In this document: piece after piece, positions 22,101 through 33,170 of the stretch
Layout: every line of letters begins with the position of its first letter
How positions within the stretch are numbered: position 1 is the stretch's first letter
Source: Diplosphaera chodatii
Taxonomy: Eukaryota; Chlorophyta; Trebouxiophyceae; Prasiolales; Stichococcaceae
Direction of reading: 5' to 3'
NCBI GenBank assembly: GCA_032358165.1
Contig: JAALGY010000017.1
Coordinates: 806,001-870,000 of the forward strand
DNA length: 64,000 nt
Made by a program: the position numbers and the translations under genes
The notes under the pieces: model-generated
The model's database searches: none
What the model saw: the letters and a program-made list of their open reading frames with translations, nothing else
What the model was told of the DNA's origin: nothing

Positions 22101-23829
22101 TGGACTCCGGGGCGGCAACCATCGGCGCCGCAGCACCAGGGATCCTGATCTGCAGGAGCGGCGGCCAGGTGCTGGACTGGAACAGCGTCCGCAGCAGCCG
22201 CTTGGACAGCATCAGCGCGTCGGGGTTGTTGACCCGCAGGTAGAAGCCCTCCTGCGGGCCATTGCCGCTGCTGGGGGAGTCACTGGAGGCCTCTGGTGGC
22301 TGCTGCTTTGGCAAGGGGTGCTGCTGCTGCTTTGGTTGACTTGGTTGTGCAGCAGTGTTGCCAGCCTTCATGGTATCGGGCTGGCTTGCAGCGGAAGGAG
22401 CCCTCTCGGGCAGCTGCTCTGCCGCTGCCGGCTGCTGTGGCTGCGCCGGCATTTGCCCCGCCACCTGCTGTGGTGACGGGTGTATTGCCGGCCGGGGCTG
22501 CTGCAGCTGGGGCTTCAGATCTGTCCCCTGTTGTACTGGACGCGGCGTAGGCTGCGGGGGCTCCTGCTGCTGTGGAGTAAGGACTTTCTGCGAGGCACAA
22601 GCCACGACGCTTCACTCACGGCATTACTAGATAATATAGTGTGCTGCCAACCTTGATATTGCCAATCAGTCGCAGCAGTGTCCAGTGTATTTGTGTGTGG
22701 CGACATGAAGTTTACATGAGCGTGCCAAGAGTGTGGCCATTGCAGCAGCTTGCCTCAGGTAAAGGCGCTACATGTGCCTTCGATGCTGTCGAGCCTGCTG
22801 GCTCGGTTGCCAGTTGTGGAGGTACTGGATCGTGACCTGCCGCTGTGGTGCTGCTACTGGACTGTTTTGCAGCAGGCGCGGCAGTTGCCGCTGGCTGGTG
22901 GCGGCTCTTGGCGGCGAGGCTGGCTGATGACGGCTGGAGCACCTTCAGGTGCACCTCACCCTCCAGTTTGCCTGCACCGAGGTAGCTCACATCACGTATC
23001 GCAACGTGCCCGCTGACCCTACACACGCTGGCATGTAACCTGTTGATACAAATGCATGAGAGCTGCTGCATTTGTGCTGCACAGTGACAAACCCCATCGC
23101 TGAAGCTGGGGCTGCACGCAGCTGCAAGTAACACAGCTAGGCACGGGGTGGAGGCTCACGTCCTGTTGATCAGGTGTTAAGTGTCACCTGCAGACAGGGC
23201 CAGCTTGGTGCCGCGCGGCAGCTTGTCGGAGCCCCCCTGCAGCGCCGCCCGCGCCAGCTTGCCGGACAGCAGCTCCCACGTCTCCGGCCGAGCACGCATC
23301 GTCCAGTTGTCGTCGTTGCGCACATCGAAGCGCAGCCTGTGCCGCTGCTCGTCCGCCTGCATGCATTGCGGATTGCTATATGACTGCATGAAGCTGCTTG
23401 GCATGCAGCATGCATGCAGCAAATACGGGAGCATCAAGATCACGAGAGTGCAGAGATCAAAGGGGGCATGACGAGGTTGCACCGCATCAGGTTAATTGGC
23501 CTATGTACCACCGTGCTACCGACACGGGTGGATCGGCTTTCACCCCGCACCGGCAGCTGGTCCGCGATGATGGTCAGATATTCCGGCGGCTTCTGGCCGA
23601 GCGCCCAACGCAGCTCCATCAGCCCCTTGGCGGACTTGACGGGGATGTGCAGCCGGGCCGCATCCACTTCGCCCAGGTACCACCGCGCCGTCGGCCGCGG
23701 GGCGCCCTTCCCTGGTGGGCTGGCCGGCTGCTCGGAAGCGGCATCTGCAGCATGCGGCCCATTGCTGCCGTGCAGCAGTGCCTCGTCAGCTAGAGACGCC
23801 AGCAACGGCGCGGCTGAGAGACTGTTCAT
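17768..23829 (-). CDS. B3-like modules fused to a degenerate SET domain (SET-like gene 2)
   Basis: The proposed start is the ATG at 23829 (MNSLSAAPLLASLADEALL). It has a three-exon B3-like module (22925-23700), two single-exon modules (21925-22255 and 20815-21205, starting EGFYLRVNNPDAL and QGFYLRMSNPEVF), a long Ala/Pro/Gln linker with a KRRR patch and a two-copy repeat of about 66 residues, then the SET-like cassette. The linker exon ends at a CTACG|GTGAGT donor, so it continues into the cassette. SET-like motifs are GSRIGVYALEPIPVGSFIVE, IDLRKKGNIVR, RMLNTDGSHPNLRRV and RLLLMATQNIGKGSELLL, then TAG. As in gene 1, the NHSC core is replaced and the protein ends before the catalytic tyrosine. 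No frame break was seen, so this is the better preserved copy. Catalysis looks unlikely; a role in reading or binding chromatin is inference. Confidence 0.55.
19487..19880 (-). repeat. Two-copy in-frame repeat of about 66 residues
   Basis: Within the linker of SET-like gene 2, blocks beginning SAPDKAEKTAHKAAGLPAA and SAPDKAKETARKDAALPAS each continue through RQPDAAGQKAA or GQPDAAGQKAA to a PARPAPRQSGTA-like end. The copies differ at scattered positions, so the duplication is not very recent. Confidence 0.8.
20815..21205 (-). other. B3-like module, single exon (SET-like gene 2, copy 3)
   Basis: QGFYLRMSNPEVFRVPEQVV opens the module. ALDVSYEQGGKGPVASFRLT, LNSVLCLRRL and GVQLGMRLVPP follow. The central W is absent, so it is divergent from the three-exon type. 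Confidence 0.4.
21925..22255 (-). other. B3-like module, single exon (SET-like gene 2, copy 2)
   Basis: EGFYLRVNNPDALMLSKRLL, LQIRIPG, RKGWTAVAAALG, MQQGSVLYVSRP and ELRMRLVTGDELTAE follow the expected strand, GW, G-turn, strand order. It pairs with the module at 12640-13220. Confidence 0.5.
22925..23700 (-). other. B3-like module, three exons (SET-like gene 2, copy 1)
   Basis: Piece 1 (about 23530-23700): LHIPVKSAKGLMELRW and YLTIIADQLPV. Piece 2 (about 23188-23360): HRLRFDVRNDDNWTMRARPE, WELLSGKLARAAL, DKLPRGTKLAL. Piece 3 (about 22925-23015): GEVHLKVLQPSS. This copy most resembles a plant B3 layout. Confidence 0.5.
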
Positions 23830-24392
23830 GGTCCTGAACAGCACAGGTCGGCCATCACGCTGATGTGAGGTGCTTATAGGATGATCCTGCAGGTGTGGTC
23901 AGGCGGCACGCCAGGGTCTCAGCAGGCAAAGGAAGAAGAAACATCATGACACTGCGCTGCACACGATCAGTGAGGGAGTGCCCTGCCTGCAACCGGCTGT
24001 AAGGTTGCTGCTTGAGCCACTGCGTTGATGACGCTCTGGTTGTCGTCAGGATGGTGGCATCAAATGCACATGCATCAGCCAGTGCATATCCATGCATGTC
24101 ATCCCCGTGGACGCACTGGTTCATACGTTGTATCTACAGTTTCATTCATGCCCGATGACATGTTCACAAGCCTGTTTCCTTTTCCAGTGTCACCTCGCGC
24201 CCAGACACTCGAGTCCCGATTTGAGAGTCCTGAGGCATCAGACTAATCTAGTGCTTCCATTTCCTCATTTTGACATTTCAAGCTGGCAACGGTATCCGTC
24301 AAGCCATGTCGCGAAAGAAATGCTGCCTATGCAACGAACTTACATCCTCCCGATCAATCTGCTGCTGAATGGTGCCTGACGCTCCTGGTCCT
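23830..24392. other. Intergenic spacer
   Basis: No supported gene. It separates the start of SET-like gene 2 from the stop of the next minus-strand gene and should contain the promoter of the former. Confidence 0.5.
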
Positions 24393-26698
24393 TCACGTCT
24401 GCTGCTGCTGGTTGCTGCTGCCACTTCTACCTCTGCCACAGGCAGAGCCGCTGCTGGGCATCCAGGTGCGCCACGTCCACTTCATCAGGGCCACCCCCAG
24501 CAGCGCAACGCCTGCAAGTGCCACGCCCTGCACAGCAGCATGAGCAGGAGTCAACCGGGACGCCTAGCTATCGTCAACACATCTGCAGCTGCTCAATGAT
24601 CCAACGAGCACAGAGATGTGCAGACGCAACTTCGCAAGTGCACGCACACATGTGCAGACGTGTGCCTAAAGCAGTGTGCACAAGCATGCAGCGTGAAGTG
24701 AGGTGGCACGGGGACCGACCTCCAGATAGGGCTGCAGCGTCGCCCAGGCACCGGTGGCGTGCTCTGCCCGCAGCCCCAGCCGCGCATCCAGCTGCCCCGC
24801 AATCAGGTCACGCCACCCAGACATGCCCCCAAACCGCTCATACGCCTGCAAGGCAGCTCACATCATGTCGGTCTCGAATGTGTGGCGCAGTAGGTCCAGG
24901 GCCATTGTGGGTACCTGTGGCAGAGCAGTCCCCACTACATATGGGTTCACGGGCATCGTGGTTGGCAGTGCATCGCAATGCATGCGCACCCGGTATGTCG
25001 CCAGCCAGAACCCGTCGATGGCGGTGACCATGGCGCAGAGGGCGACGATGGACGCCAGCACCGCCGCCGTGGTGCTGACCGCCTCGTGCCAGGAGGGCGC
25101 CACCAGCTTGCCCGCCAGGCCCACCTGTAGCAAGAGTCATCTCAGGTTGCCGGCAGTCCTGGTGAGCAGGAAAACCTTCTGTGCCAGCCAGACCTACCAT
25201 GGCCTGTCAGCAGTCCCCTAAGTCAACAGCAAGAGCGCCCGCTTGCTGATGTCCGCCGTCTCACCGTGCCGCCACACCAGAGGATGCAGCGGTGCAGCCA
25301 GGGCCGCGTTAGAACGGCCCGCTCAGCTGACGCCTCCGCCCAGTTCAGGGGGAACGGCAGCCGCTTGCGCCACTCCACGTACCACCTGACGTCCCTGTGC
25401 AGCAGCGTGGCGGGGCTCGTGCTACAGAGACAAGTGCACCCGGACGCTATTATGACAGTTCGAGGAAGATGTCTTCAGACATCACCCAGTACCCTGCCAA
25501 CATGCTGCCAACATGCGCAGGTACTGAGGAGGGCGAGGGGAAGCTCACTGCTCCACGACGAGGGGCCGGGTGGGTTTGGGTGCTGGTGGCGACGGCGGCG
25601 ATGGAGGCTCCGGGATCCTTGGCGGCCACTTTTCCCTCGGCAGAGGCGGCTCAGTGGGCAGCTGCGGCCCGAACGGCATGTCCACACCCTGGGAATGCCC
25701 ATCTGCCGGCAGGCTGGGCTTGGCAGGCTGGCCAGGCTGCGCCCGCTGCTGCTGAGGCGGGTGGGCGGCACTTGGCTTGGGAGGGACAGCAGTGGGGGCC
25801 CCATTTGCTGGTGAGGCGCCGGCTGTAGATGGCCCATTGCGCGTCGTGGGCGTGTCATGCTGCTGCAGAAAGGCCAGAGCCGCTTTCACGCCGTCGGCGG
25901 CTGCTGGGCTGGGCCTCAACGGTGGTGGCGGCTGGCCGCTGCTGCCATTGTGCTGCCGGGGTCCAGGAATGCCTAGCTGATTCCGCTGCAATTTGGCGAG
26001 GCCCTTCTGTATGGCAACCGTCATCGCCTGCTGCTGCTCTGCATCGCTGAGGCTGCCGCCATGCTGCACGTCCTCAGCCGACTGAGGCATCTCCTGCAGC
26101 GCCTGCCGTGTGCCCTGCGGCGTCTGCTCAGCGGCTGACGGATGTGGCGGCGACGGCAGCTTGCTGTCTCGTGACTGCCGCAGCGAATCTTGCTCGGCAG
26201 CGTCCCCATTGCGGTCAGCGGCTGCGCAGCGTACGTTTGGCACTGCATGGCGCGCTGCAGTCTGAGGCTGTCCCTGCGGTAATGCATGCAACCGGCTCAG
26301 GCTCAAGTGCGACCAGGTGCTGGGATGAGACGAGTGCTAATCCAGGTGATGTCCAGATACTGCACGCCCAAGCACACCTGCAGTCTGTGAGACCGCGAGA
26401 AAGCGGACACACTGCAGTGTGCTTTCGCCGCGTTGCACCGCAGGCTGCAGGCGGCACACCGCTCAGGCGCAGCACAGCCGCTCTGCTGTTGCAGCTGCAG
26501 GTGACAGCATGTGCACCAGCCGCTGCACGAGGCCGCATTGTACGCTGCTGCCTTGTTAGCGTGCTGAGCGCTGGTCCTGATGGAGTGCTGCCGGCCTGCT
26601 GGAGTGTGCCGCTCGAGATGCACTGGCAGCGCCAGTGCCCCCGCGCCCGCTGCTTGCAAGGCGGCGGTCAAGCCAGCGCCAGCGCAGGCTGACAGCAT
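24393..26698 (-). CDS. Unrecognised, probably plastid-targeted membrane protein
   Basis: I do not recognise the family. The ATG at 26698 opens a leader (MLSACAGAGLTAALQAAG) suited to organelle targeting; its splice to the main exon was not resolved. The main exon (ending 25549) is Gln/Pro-rich with a helical stretch, AMTVAIQKGLAKLQRNQLG. Exons then close in phase: 25265-25421 (DVRWYVEWRKRLPFPLNWAE), 24990-25124 (TAAVLASIVALCAMVTAIDG, one membrane span), 24720-24845 (AYERFGGMSGWRDLIAGQL) and 24393-24527 (GVALAGVALLGVALMKWTW, another span, then a short polar tail). The segment around WLHRCILWCGGT may be a third span. Targeting and topology are inferred from composition. Confidence 0.55.
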
Positions 26699-27239
26699 GG
26701 GGTAGCGGCTGCAGCAGTATCAGCCGTGCATCGCTTGTCGCGGCCCAGTATGCACGAGCTGGTAGATAAATCTGAACATCAGCTAGCTGCTAGTCTGCCG
26801 AAGTTTCAGGCCCCCGCCATCATCTGATGACAAAGCGGCAAGCACCAGCGCCAACGAAAATCACTTGCTTTTGTGTATGAGCGCACAGGGGTTGCGGAAA
26901 TGGATGCGTGCGGTGCCTGACGTTCATCATGCATGCATGGCGCCAAGTCGGTTGTGATACGTCGCAGCAGCTATATGAATTCGCTGCTGTTGCGACGAGT
27001 AATTGCGAGCTATGGTGCCTGCATCCTACTTGCCATAGGCTGGTGGATTGAGATGCAGTGTAGCGAGCGGGCTTCTGCAGCGCGGTGTCTTCCCAGGGAG
27101 TGCTGGAAGTAGTTGCCGGTGTTTGCTACACCGGGTTGCTTTCAAAGGTGTCAGCGGCACAACTCGCTACGGTATGCAATACAAAACATGCGACATCATG
27201 ATTCAAATATGATGCTACATGGACCGCAGGTTCAAGGAT
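26699..27239. other. Intergenic spacer between two minus-strand genes
   Basis: No supported coding feature. It is comparatively AT-rich and is the likely promoter region of the membrane protein gene ending at 24393. Confidence 0.5.
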
Positions 27240-29854
27240 CTAGCGTGGCGCTGTGTGGTCGACACTGCCAGCCGGCCCCACCGGTTTCCGCTGCAGGGTG
27301 GCCTCGTCCTCTAGGTTGTCCAGCACCGCCGGATCGTCTTGCAGTGCCTCAGGGCGCTGGACTTGTCGCTGAGCGCTCCGCATGCGCCGGGATGGGATGA
27401 CGGGCGCACGTGTAGGACGCGGCGGCAGCTTCAGACTGCCGCTGCTGCCATCGGTGCTGCTGCCACTGAGCTGGCCACTACCACCGCCGCCGATGCTGCC
27501 ATTCGGTGCTGGCAATGTGTCCCGTGGTACTGCAGCAGCCGTATCTCGCTGCTGAGGAGGCCCCGCGTCTACTGAGTCATCGTCGCGCCGCCACAGCACG
27601 CCTCCGTCTGCTGGCTGTCCCACCGCATCTGCAGGGTCCTCACGCTGCCAGAGCACCCCGCCCTCTGAAGCTGCGCCGGCAGCAGAAGCCCCGGTCGCTG
27701 CACCATTGGCAGCTGCATATGCTGGTGGCGGTGGCGGCGGCGGCCGGGCCATGTGCAGGCCCAGGGTGTAGAACTCCGGGTCGTCCCACGGAGATGGCAT
27801 CGAGGGGAGCTGGCTGCGCGGCCCGGGAAACCCTGCCTCAGCGAGTCCACTGCCGTCCAGCAGAGGCGGGCCGCCAGCAGACTGCTGCTGCTCCTGCCCA
27901 CGCTGCCACAGCACGCCACCGCCCCCGCTGCTGTCGCCGTTTGCTGGGGCCAAGGCCGGCGCCGTGGCAGGTGCTGGAGCCGCGCCAGTGCCGGGGGCCG
28001 CAGCTGCCCTGCTGCGGGCAGCCAGCCGCGGGAACCGCCACCTGCAGAACGTGTGAGCAGGAGGGCTTACTGCTTGCTTGTCGCACTGTGCACCAGGTTG
28101 TAGATGACCGACTGTATCAGTGCATCTGCAATGGTCGACATGTGGCTGTGATCAAGCAGCCGGCGGAGCACCATCTGCACCTGATGGCTGCCGGCACAGT
28201 GAGCTGCAGGCCCACGACCGCAGCCACGGCGGCGATGACGCCCGGCAGCCGCCCCTCCCTCGCCAGAGCCGCCAGCCAGCCGCCGACGCTTGCTGCAGGG
28301 GTTGGCACGAGTCAGCAGCCAGCATCTGTGCTGTGACGGGTTGCCAGCCTGTTGCGCGAGTGAACGCAAGGGGATGAGATGTGCTGAACCCTCAGCAGGC
28401 GCTTGACCCTGACGGCATCACGGCGGCGCACCTGCTGTGTCAGCACTCACGGCGGCACCGCCAGCCGCTGAGCCGCCCGGCTGCTGGGCGGGCGGCTGCT
28501 GCGTGGCGGTGGCACCTGCGCCGCCCTGCTGTGGCATGGCGATGCCTGCGGCGCGCAGCAGCTCGGCTGTGCGGTCCGCCGGCGACTGCTCCTCGGCAGG
28601 GCGAGGGTTCGCGGGTCCAGAGTTTACGGCTGCTGGGGTGCTGCTGCTGCCTGGTGCAGCGTCCGGCGCAGCTGCTGCAGCCTTGGGCTGCGTCCCAGAG
28701 GTGGCCTTGTCAGCTCCGCTGTCTGAAGCGGGTGCGGGCTCGCTGCCTGCAGCGCCGCCTGTGCGCTGTTCAGGAGTTGCAGGACGTGCAGCAGGCTGCT
28801 CGGCTGGAGGAGTTGTTGGGGCACTGGGGAGCGTTGGGCTGCGACCAGGCAAGGCTCGCTGCAACCCGCCGAGCAACCGCTGCCCCAATGAGGGCGCCGC
28901 AGCAGCGGTGGAGGGCGCTGCGGCCGCCCGCTCTGGGCTGTGAGCAGCCGACTGACTGCCTGCGCTGCCTTGCTGTGCATCTGGTTCCTTCGACTGAGCC
29001 TCAGGCTTGCTGCTCTTGCCCCATGGCGGCCACTGCTGCGGCTGCTGCTGCTGGGTGGATGGCTGCGAGGCGGGTGGCAGTAACGGGAGCACGTTGGGGC
29101 TGCCATTGGTCTTGTCTCGCAGCAGCTGCTCAAAGACGCCCAGCAGCTGGTCGTCAGGGAGCGTCTCCACCCTGCGCATGGCCCGGCATGCTGCTCTGGG
29201 CTGCACTCCTTCAAAGGCAAGCCACAGATGATGGCCAGGCCATCCTCATAATATGCACGACGATGCGCGTGCTGGGGGTCTGCAATCACCTGGAACGCAT
29301 CTCCTGGACCAGCAGCCCCTCCAGCCAGGCGCGATCCACTGCAAGCTGGTGACCAGAGGCACTGCTGCCGCCGTCGCTGCCGACGCTTCTGCACACAGGA
29401 CGCCGACTGGCGTCACCACCATACCGTGTCATATTACATCATCAGGACACGCAGATGCACTAACATGGCAAGGTGGTCCAGAAACATGCGCCATGCAGGC
29501 TGCGGCGGCGTGCCTGGTCAGCTGGGCAGCATGCGCGCAGGGCTGGCATGCAAGCGCAGCTGTGAGGCCTGCTGCCAGCAGCGCGCTGGCTGCTCTGCTC
29601 CGCTGCGACGGGCACGGGTCACCGGCCGCTCGCTCATGCTGTGCCGTGCAGGGGGTGACTGCCAGGGCACGGCCAGCCCTGCTGGATGCTCCTGCCGTGC
29701 GCCCCTCGAACGGTACAAGCCCCGATGCCGTGCATTCATGTAGCTGGCGAGGTCGTGCTGGGACTGGGTGCCGACAGCTGCCGTGCTCCAAGCCTGCATG
29801 CCCGCCGTGCGCTGCGCACGGGGCAATGGAGCAGGCGCAGCGCACGCTGGCCAT
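27240..29854 (-). CDS. Unrecognised proline-rich protein with a GGVLW motif repeated three times
   Basis: I do not recognise the family. The ATG at 29854 starts a Cys/Ala/Arg-rich leader typical of plastid transit sequences. An exon with WLEGLLVQEMRSR (about 29301-29345) splices in phase to VETLPDDQLLGVFEQLLRD (from about 29167) and a long Gln/Ala/Pro linker ending at a GTGAGT donor near 28450. A hydrophobic segment, GVIAAVAAVVGLQLTVPAAI, lies at about 28190-28255, and a helical one with ADALIQSVIYNL at about 28090-28180; their joining is unresolved. The last exon (about 27240-28040) is Pro/Gly-rich, carries GGGVLWQRG, GGVLWQRED and GGVLWRRDD, and ends in TAG at 27240-27242. It may be a membrane-anchored plastid protein with a disordered tail (inference). 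Confidence 0.5.
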
Positions 29855-31560
29855 GCGCAATTGGTCAGGCTGCCCTAGGTACTACGATAGTCAGGTGTCG
29901 GTTCTGCAAGCGTAAGCAGATCGCCTTGTGCCGTCAATGACTGATAGTGCAAGCTGTCCGAGGTGTCACCTCAGGTCGATCAAGAACTACTGAATAATCT
30001 TCTTGGCGGAATGGATAGCATATGTGCAGGTGCTGGACAGACACTACACATGCTGCAAGAGGGCGGGAGCAAAGACGGTATGAGCACTTGCAGCGGCACT
30101 TCATTATCGGTTAGTTGGGAAGGGCGAACAGCGACAGCTGGCAGTGATCGGCAGCCTGTCCGATTGCCCTCTGCTTAACAGGGACCACGGGCACTAGGAA
30201 CGCAGGGTGCAGTTGTGCAGCTGCTTTCTTCAAGAAAGCATTTGTACCATATCCAGCAGGCATGGTTGGCATCTGTGTTTGTGACCTGGTTCCCGGGATT
30301 GGCTGTCTGAAGATGTGAGCGGCGGCAATGGCAGTGGATAGCCTGCACGACAAAAGAATAAAGGCGGTGTTTGTGTCAGCTCTTGGCTGCAGGTGTTGTC
30401 CACAGGACAGGGTATGGTACTGGCCAGCTACTGGAGACCTCAACAGCATGGAAGCCCACACTGAGCTGTCCGCTGCCGCTGAGTGGCATTGCAGGCAGGG
30501 CGGTGGTGCATGAGCAAACTTGATTTTTCAGCAGTGTTGCCGCCACTTGTACTTTGTACGCTTCCGTGAAGTCCGTGAAGTTTGAAAGACCTGGTTGGCT
30601 ATGTCATACAGTGTCGTGCCGCTGCTATGGGGCAGTTTACTGCGGGACTGTGACTCAAGGCCACGTGGGAATATCGATCAGTGCCCGGGTCTGTCCTGGG
30701 CGCCGGTCTGACTGACTGACGTGCGGCCAGCGGTGCACAATCGCCCAACTCCTGTTACCACACAGGCTGACAGCGCAAACTTCACACAACCAACTTCCCC
30801 ACCACCTCCAACAATCCACACAGCCCCCCGCTGAAGCCTCAGGCCGCCAGTGCCGCGCGCAATCGGTCAGTTACTGAGCCGCACAGCCACCGCTCAACAG
30901 GTAAGCTTTCGTGAGCTTTCACAAGACGCCACACAGGGCCCGGTCCAGCCAGCCCTGGCCTGACGTTTGCGATACTGGCAGGCTATTTGTGTGCGCGATC
31001 GCGCTTCGGGCTGTGCCTGCCGGCCACAGAGGTCAAGTGGCCCGTCTACCATGGTGGCCAGGCGTACCGTCCAAATCAGCCGTGCAGACATGTCACACGC
31101 GTGTGCAAACTTTGCTAGTGGTTTGTCACACCTGCATCTAGGCTGCGGCAGAGTGTGTGCCCGCGGGTGCTGTGTCAGAAGTTGCCTTCAGGTCCACTCG
31201 GACAACTTTTGCCCGCCGCCACGACGCACCGGGCTGTTGTAGTGCACAAAACCAGAGCAACGCCCTGCGATCCTGCCATGTAGCAGCAAGATGTATACAC
31301 TAGCCTTGTTTGCGCTGGCTTGGCAAGCGTTTGGCCAGCATTTCGGCCGTTGCACCTCGTCTGTGCGACCAAGAGCAGTGCTGACTTTGCTGGTCGCACA
31401 GCGCTGTAGACGCGCTGGCATGACAAATGTTGCCTTGCTTCAGGCTATCTGGTACATCACTGTGCCTCAATGTAGCCTCTGCCGTGAATGCAGGCGCAGG
31501 ATACAGCAACGGCGGCGAGCTGCACGTGTGGGTCTGACCTAATCCGCCGGAGCCCGCACA
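29855..31560. promoter_or_regulatory. Divergent promoter region of 1.7 kb
   Basis: It lies between the starts of the minus-strand gene at 29854 and the plus-strand expansin-like gene at 31561. Short open frames exist, but none has a splice pattern or recognisable product. No TATA box or specific operator could be supported. Confidence 0.4.
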
Positions 31561-33170
31561 ATGTGGGGATTGGTCGCTACCGTTTGCCTGGCCGCGCTGT
31601 TGCACACCGCCGCAGCAGACTACACCGGCGACGGTGAGTTGTGAGACCGTCTTGTTTGGCTGCCTATCTGGTGCCTGCCCACGTATCTTCCCCGTGCCCT
31701 GGCCCTATCTGTGTTGTTGGTGGCCCAGAACGCTGCGGCTGACAATCCGCCTGCACCCTCCCCGCACAGGCACCTATTATGGCGATAATGGCTGGGAGGG
31801 TGAGCTGCTCTCAGCCTCTCTGTCTGTCCTCGCATTTCGGGCTGGGACGATGGGCCCTTATGTACCTGGCCCCAGTGTGTGCCGCATGTCGCACTCCTGC
31901 AACTTCAGAGAAACCTGCCGACTGACAAGGCTTCTGTTCCGTGTGTTTGCAGGCTACTGCAAGGGCAATGTGCTGGCACAGGGCGGCAAGTGGCCGCCCA
32001 ACAACTGGACCGGCTTGAAGGTCGCCATGAACCAGGCGCAGCTGCTGAACGGCAACAAGTGGGGCTACACCGGGATGGTGAGCCGCACTCTGGCTTCTTG
32101 TGAGCTACAACACTCGCCACCGCAGGCTGTATCTGTGCCCTGCTGCACCTCGCCTAAGTGTAGGATCATGACATCAGGTTGACCTGTGTTGCACATACCT
32201 GCAGTGCGGCAAGATGGTCACAATCCGCGGCACGGGAGCCGGATCAGGCGGCAGCCCCATCTCAGGGACCTGGGAGGTGAGCAGCAGCCGCAGCCAGTCA
32301 TCCGATCACAATGAGTGCCAATTGCCGCATGCTGCAGAGGCACGATGCTGAGATGCGTGCTCACGTGTGACCTGTTGCGTTCCTGCAGACTGCGATGATC
32401 ACAAACATGTGCCCAGAGTGCCACCACGGCTCCATCGACTACGGACGCAACGGCGATGGCAGGTGGGCCCCGGGCGCGATCACTTGCGTTTGCAAGGGTC
32501 TGTTGACCTCGCTCGCCAGAGGGAGCACAGCACAGGCTGTCTGACGCTGCCGCCTTGGTGCAGAGTTACGTCCTGCTGGTTGGCACTGCAGCACAACCCA
32601 AGCACGCTGCTGCACGGCTCCATGGCGCCTCACTCATCGTGCCGGGACTCAGCGTGCAGTGGCATCCCGCAGGTGGAGCATCCAGTGGAAGTGGGGCACC
32701 TCCGGCGGCGGCGCAAACCACGTGGAGTCGTCCAGCGAGGCGCGCGCTATCGTGCCAAAGAAGAAGCCGGCCCCCAAAAAGCCCGCGCCCGCGCCGAAGC
32801 CCAAGAAGAAGGCCTGCAACGCCGCTTGCAAGAAGGCCAACATCCGGGCCGCGCTGCTCAAGTGGCGCCGCCGCGTCGCCATCTCCCGCCGGTTAGCTTT
32901 TGCTGATAGCCCCTGAAGCCTACAGCTCCCATGCTACCCGCTTGTTGTGCCGTGCGCCCTGCAGTGGATCCCGTGACCCTTTGGACGCCTTTGAAAACAC
33001 ACTGCATCTGTGCTTGTGCGACTGATTTCTGATTGTCACTGTTTGTGAAACGGCAGTTGGTGCTGCGCAGGTACAACAAGCGCCGCGCGGCAGCCAAGAA
33101 GTACAACGCCCGGCTGCGGGCCGCCCTTCTAGCGAAGCGCGGCCGCAAGCTGCTGGCCGGCTCAGCATGA
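31561..33170 (+). CDS. Secreted expansin-like (double-psi beta-barrel) protein with cationic tail
   Basis: Seven exons close in phase: 31561-31633, 31770-31799, 31953-32077, 32205-32276, 32389-32462, 32673-32891 and 33071-33170, giving 230 residues. A signal peptide (MWGLVATVCLAALLHTAAA) precedes DYTGDGTYYGDNGWEGYCKG, the usual opening of expansin and barwin-like barrels. CGKMVTIRGTGAG, TAMITNMCPECHHGSIDYG and WSIQWKW complete the fold; paired cysteines and the D/Y pattern fit loosening proteins that act on wall polysaccharides without hydrolysis. After the barrel comes PKKKPAPKKPAPAPKPKKK, then an Arg/Lys-rich helical end. No second expansin (CBM63) domain is seen, so it is shorter than plant expansins. 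The tail may bind acidic wall polymers (inference). The exon 5 to exon 6 junction is the least certain. Confidence 0.75.

Noticed and set aside
24838..24899. Extra exon VPTMALDLLRHTFETDMM in the membrane protein gene
   Set aside because: Using it would need a 16-nt intron or run into TGA; skipping it keeps the phase from 24990 to 24845.
28381..28450. Stop of the GGVLW protein at about 28418
   Set aside because: A GTGAGT donor precedes it, and a further exon with the GGVLW repeats continues downstream, so read-through to that stop is less likely.
28381..29352. Plus-strand open frame of 323 codons
   Set aside because: It is the antisense shadow of a GC-rich, Gln/Ala-coding minus-strand exon. 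It has no family motif and no splice logic.
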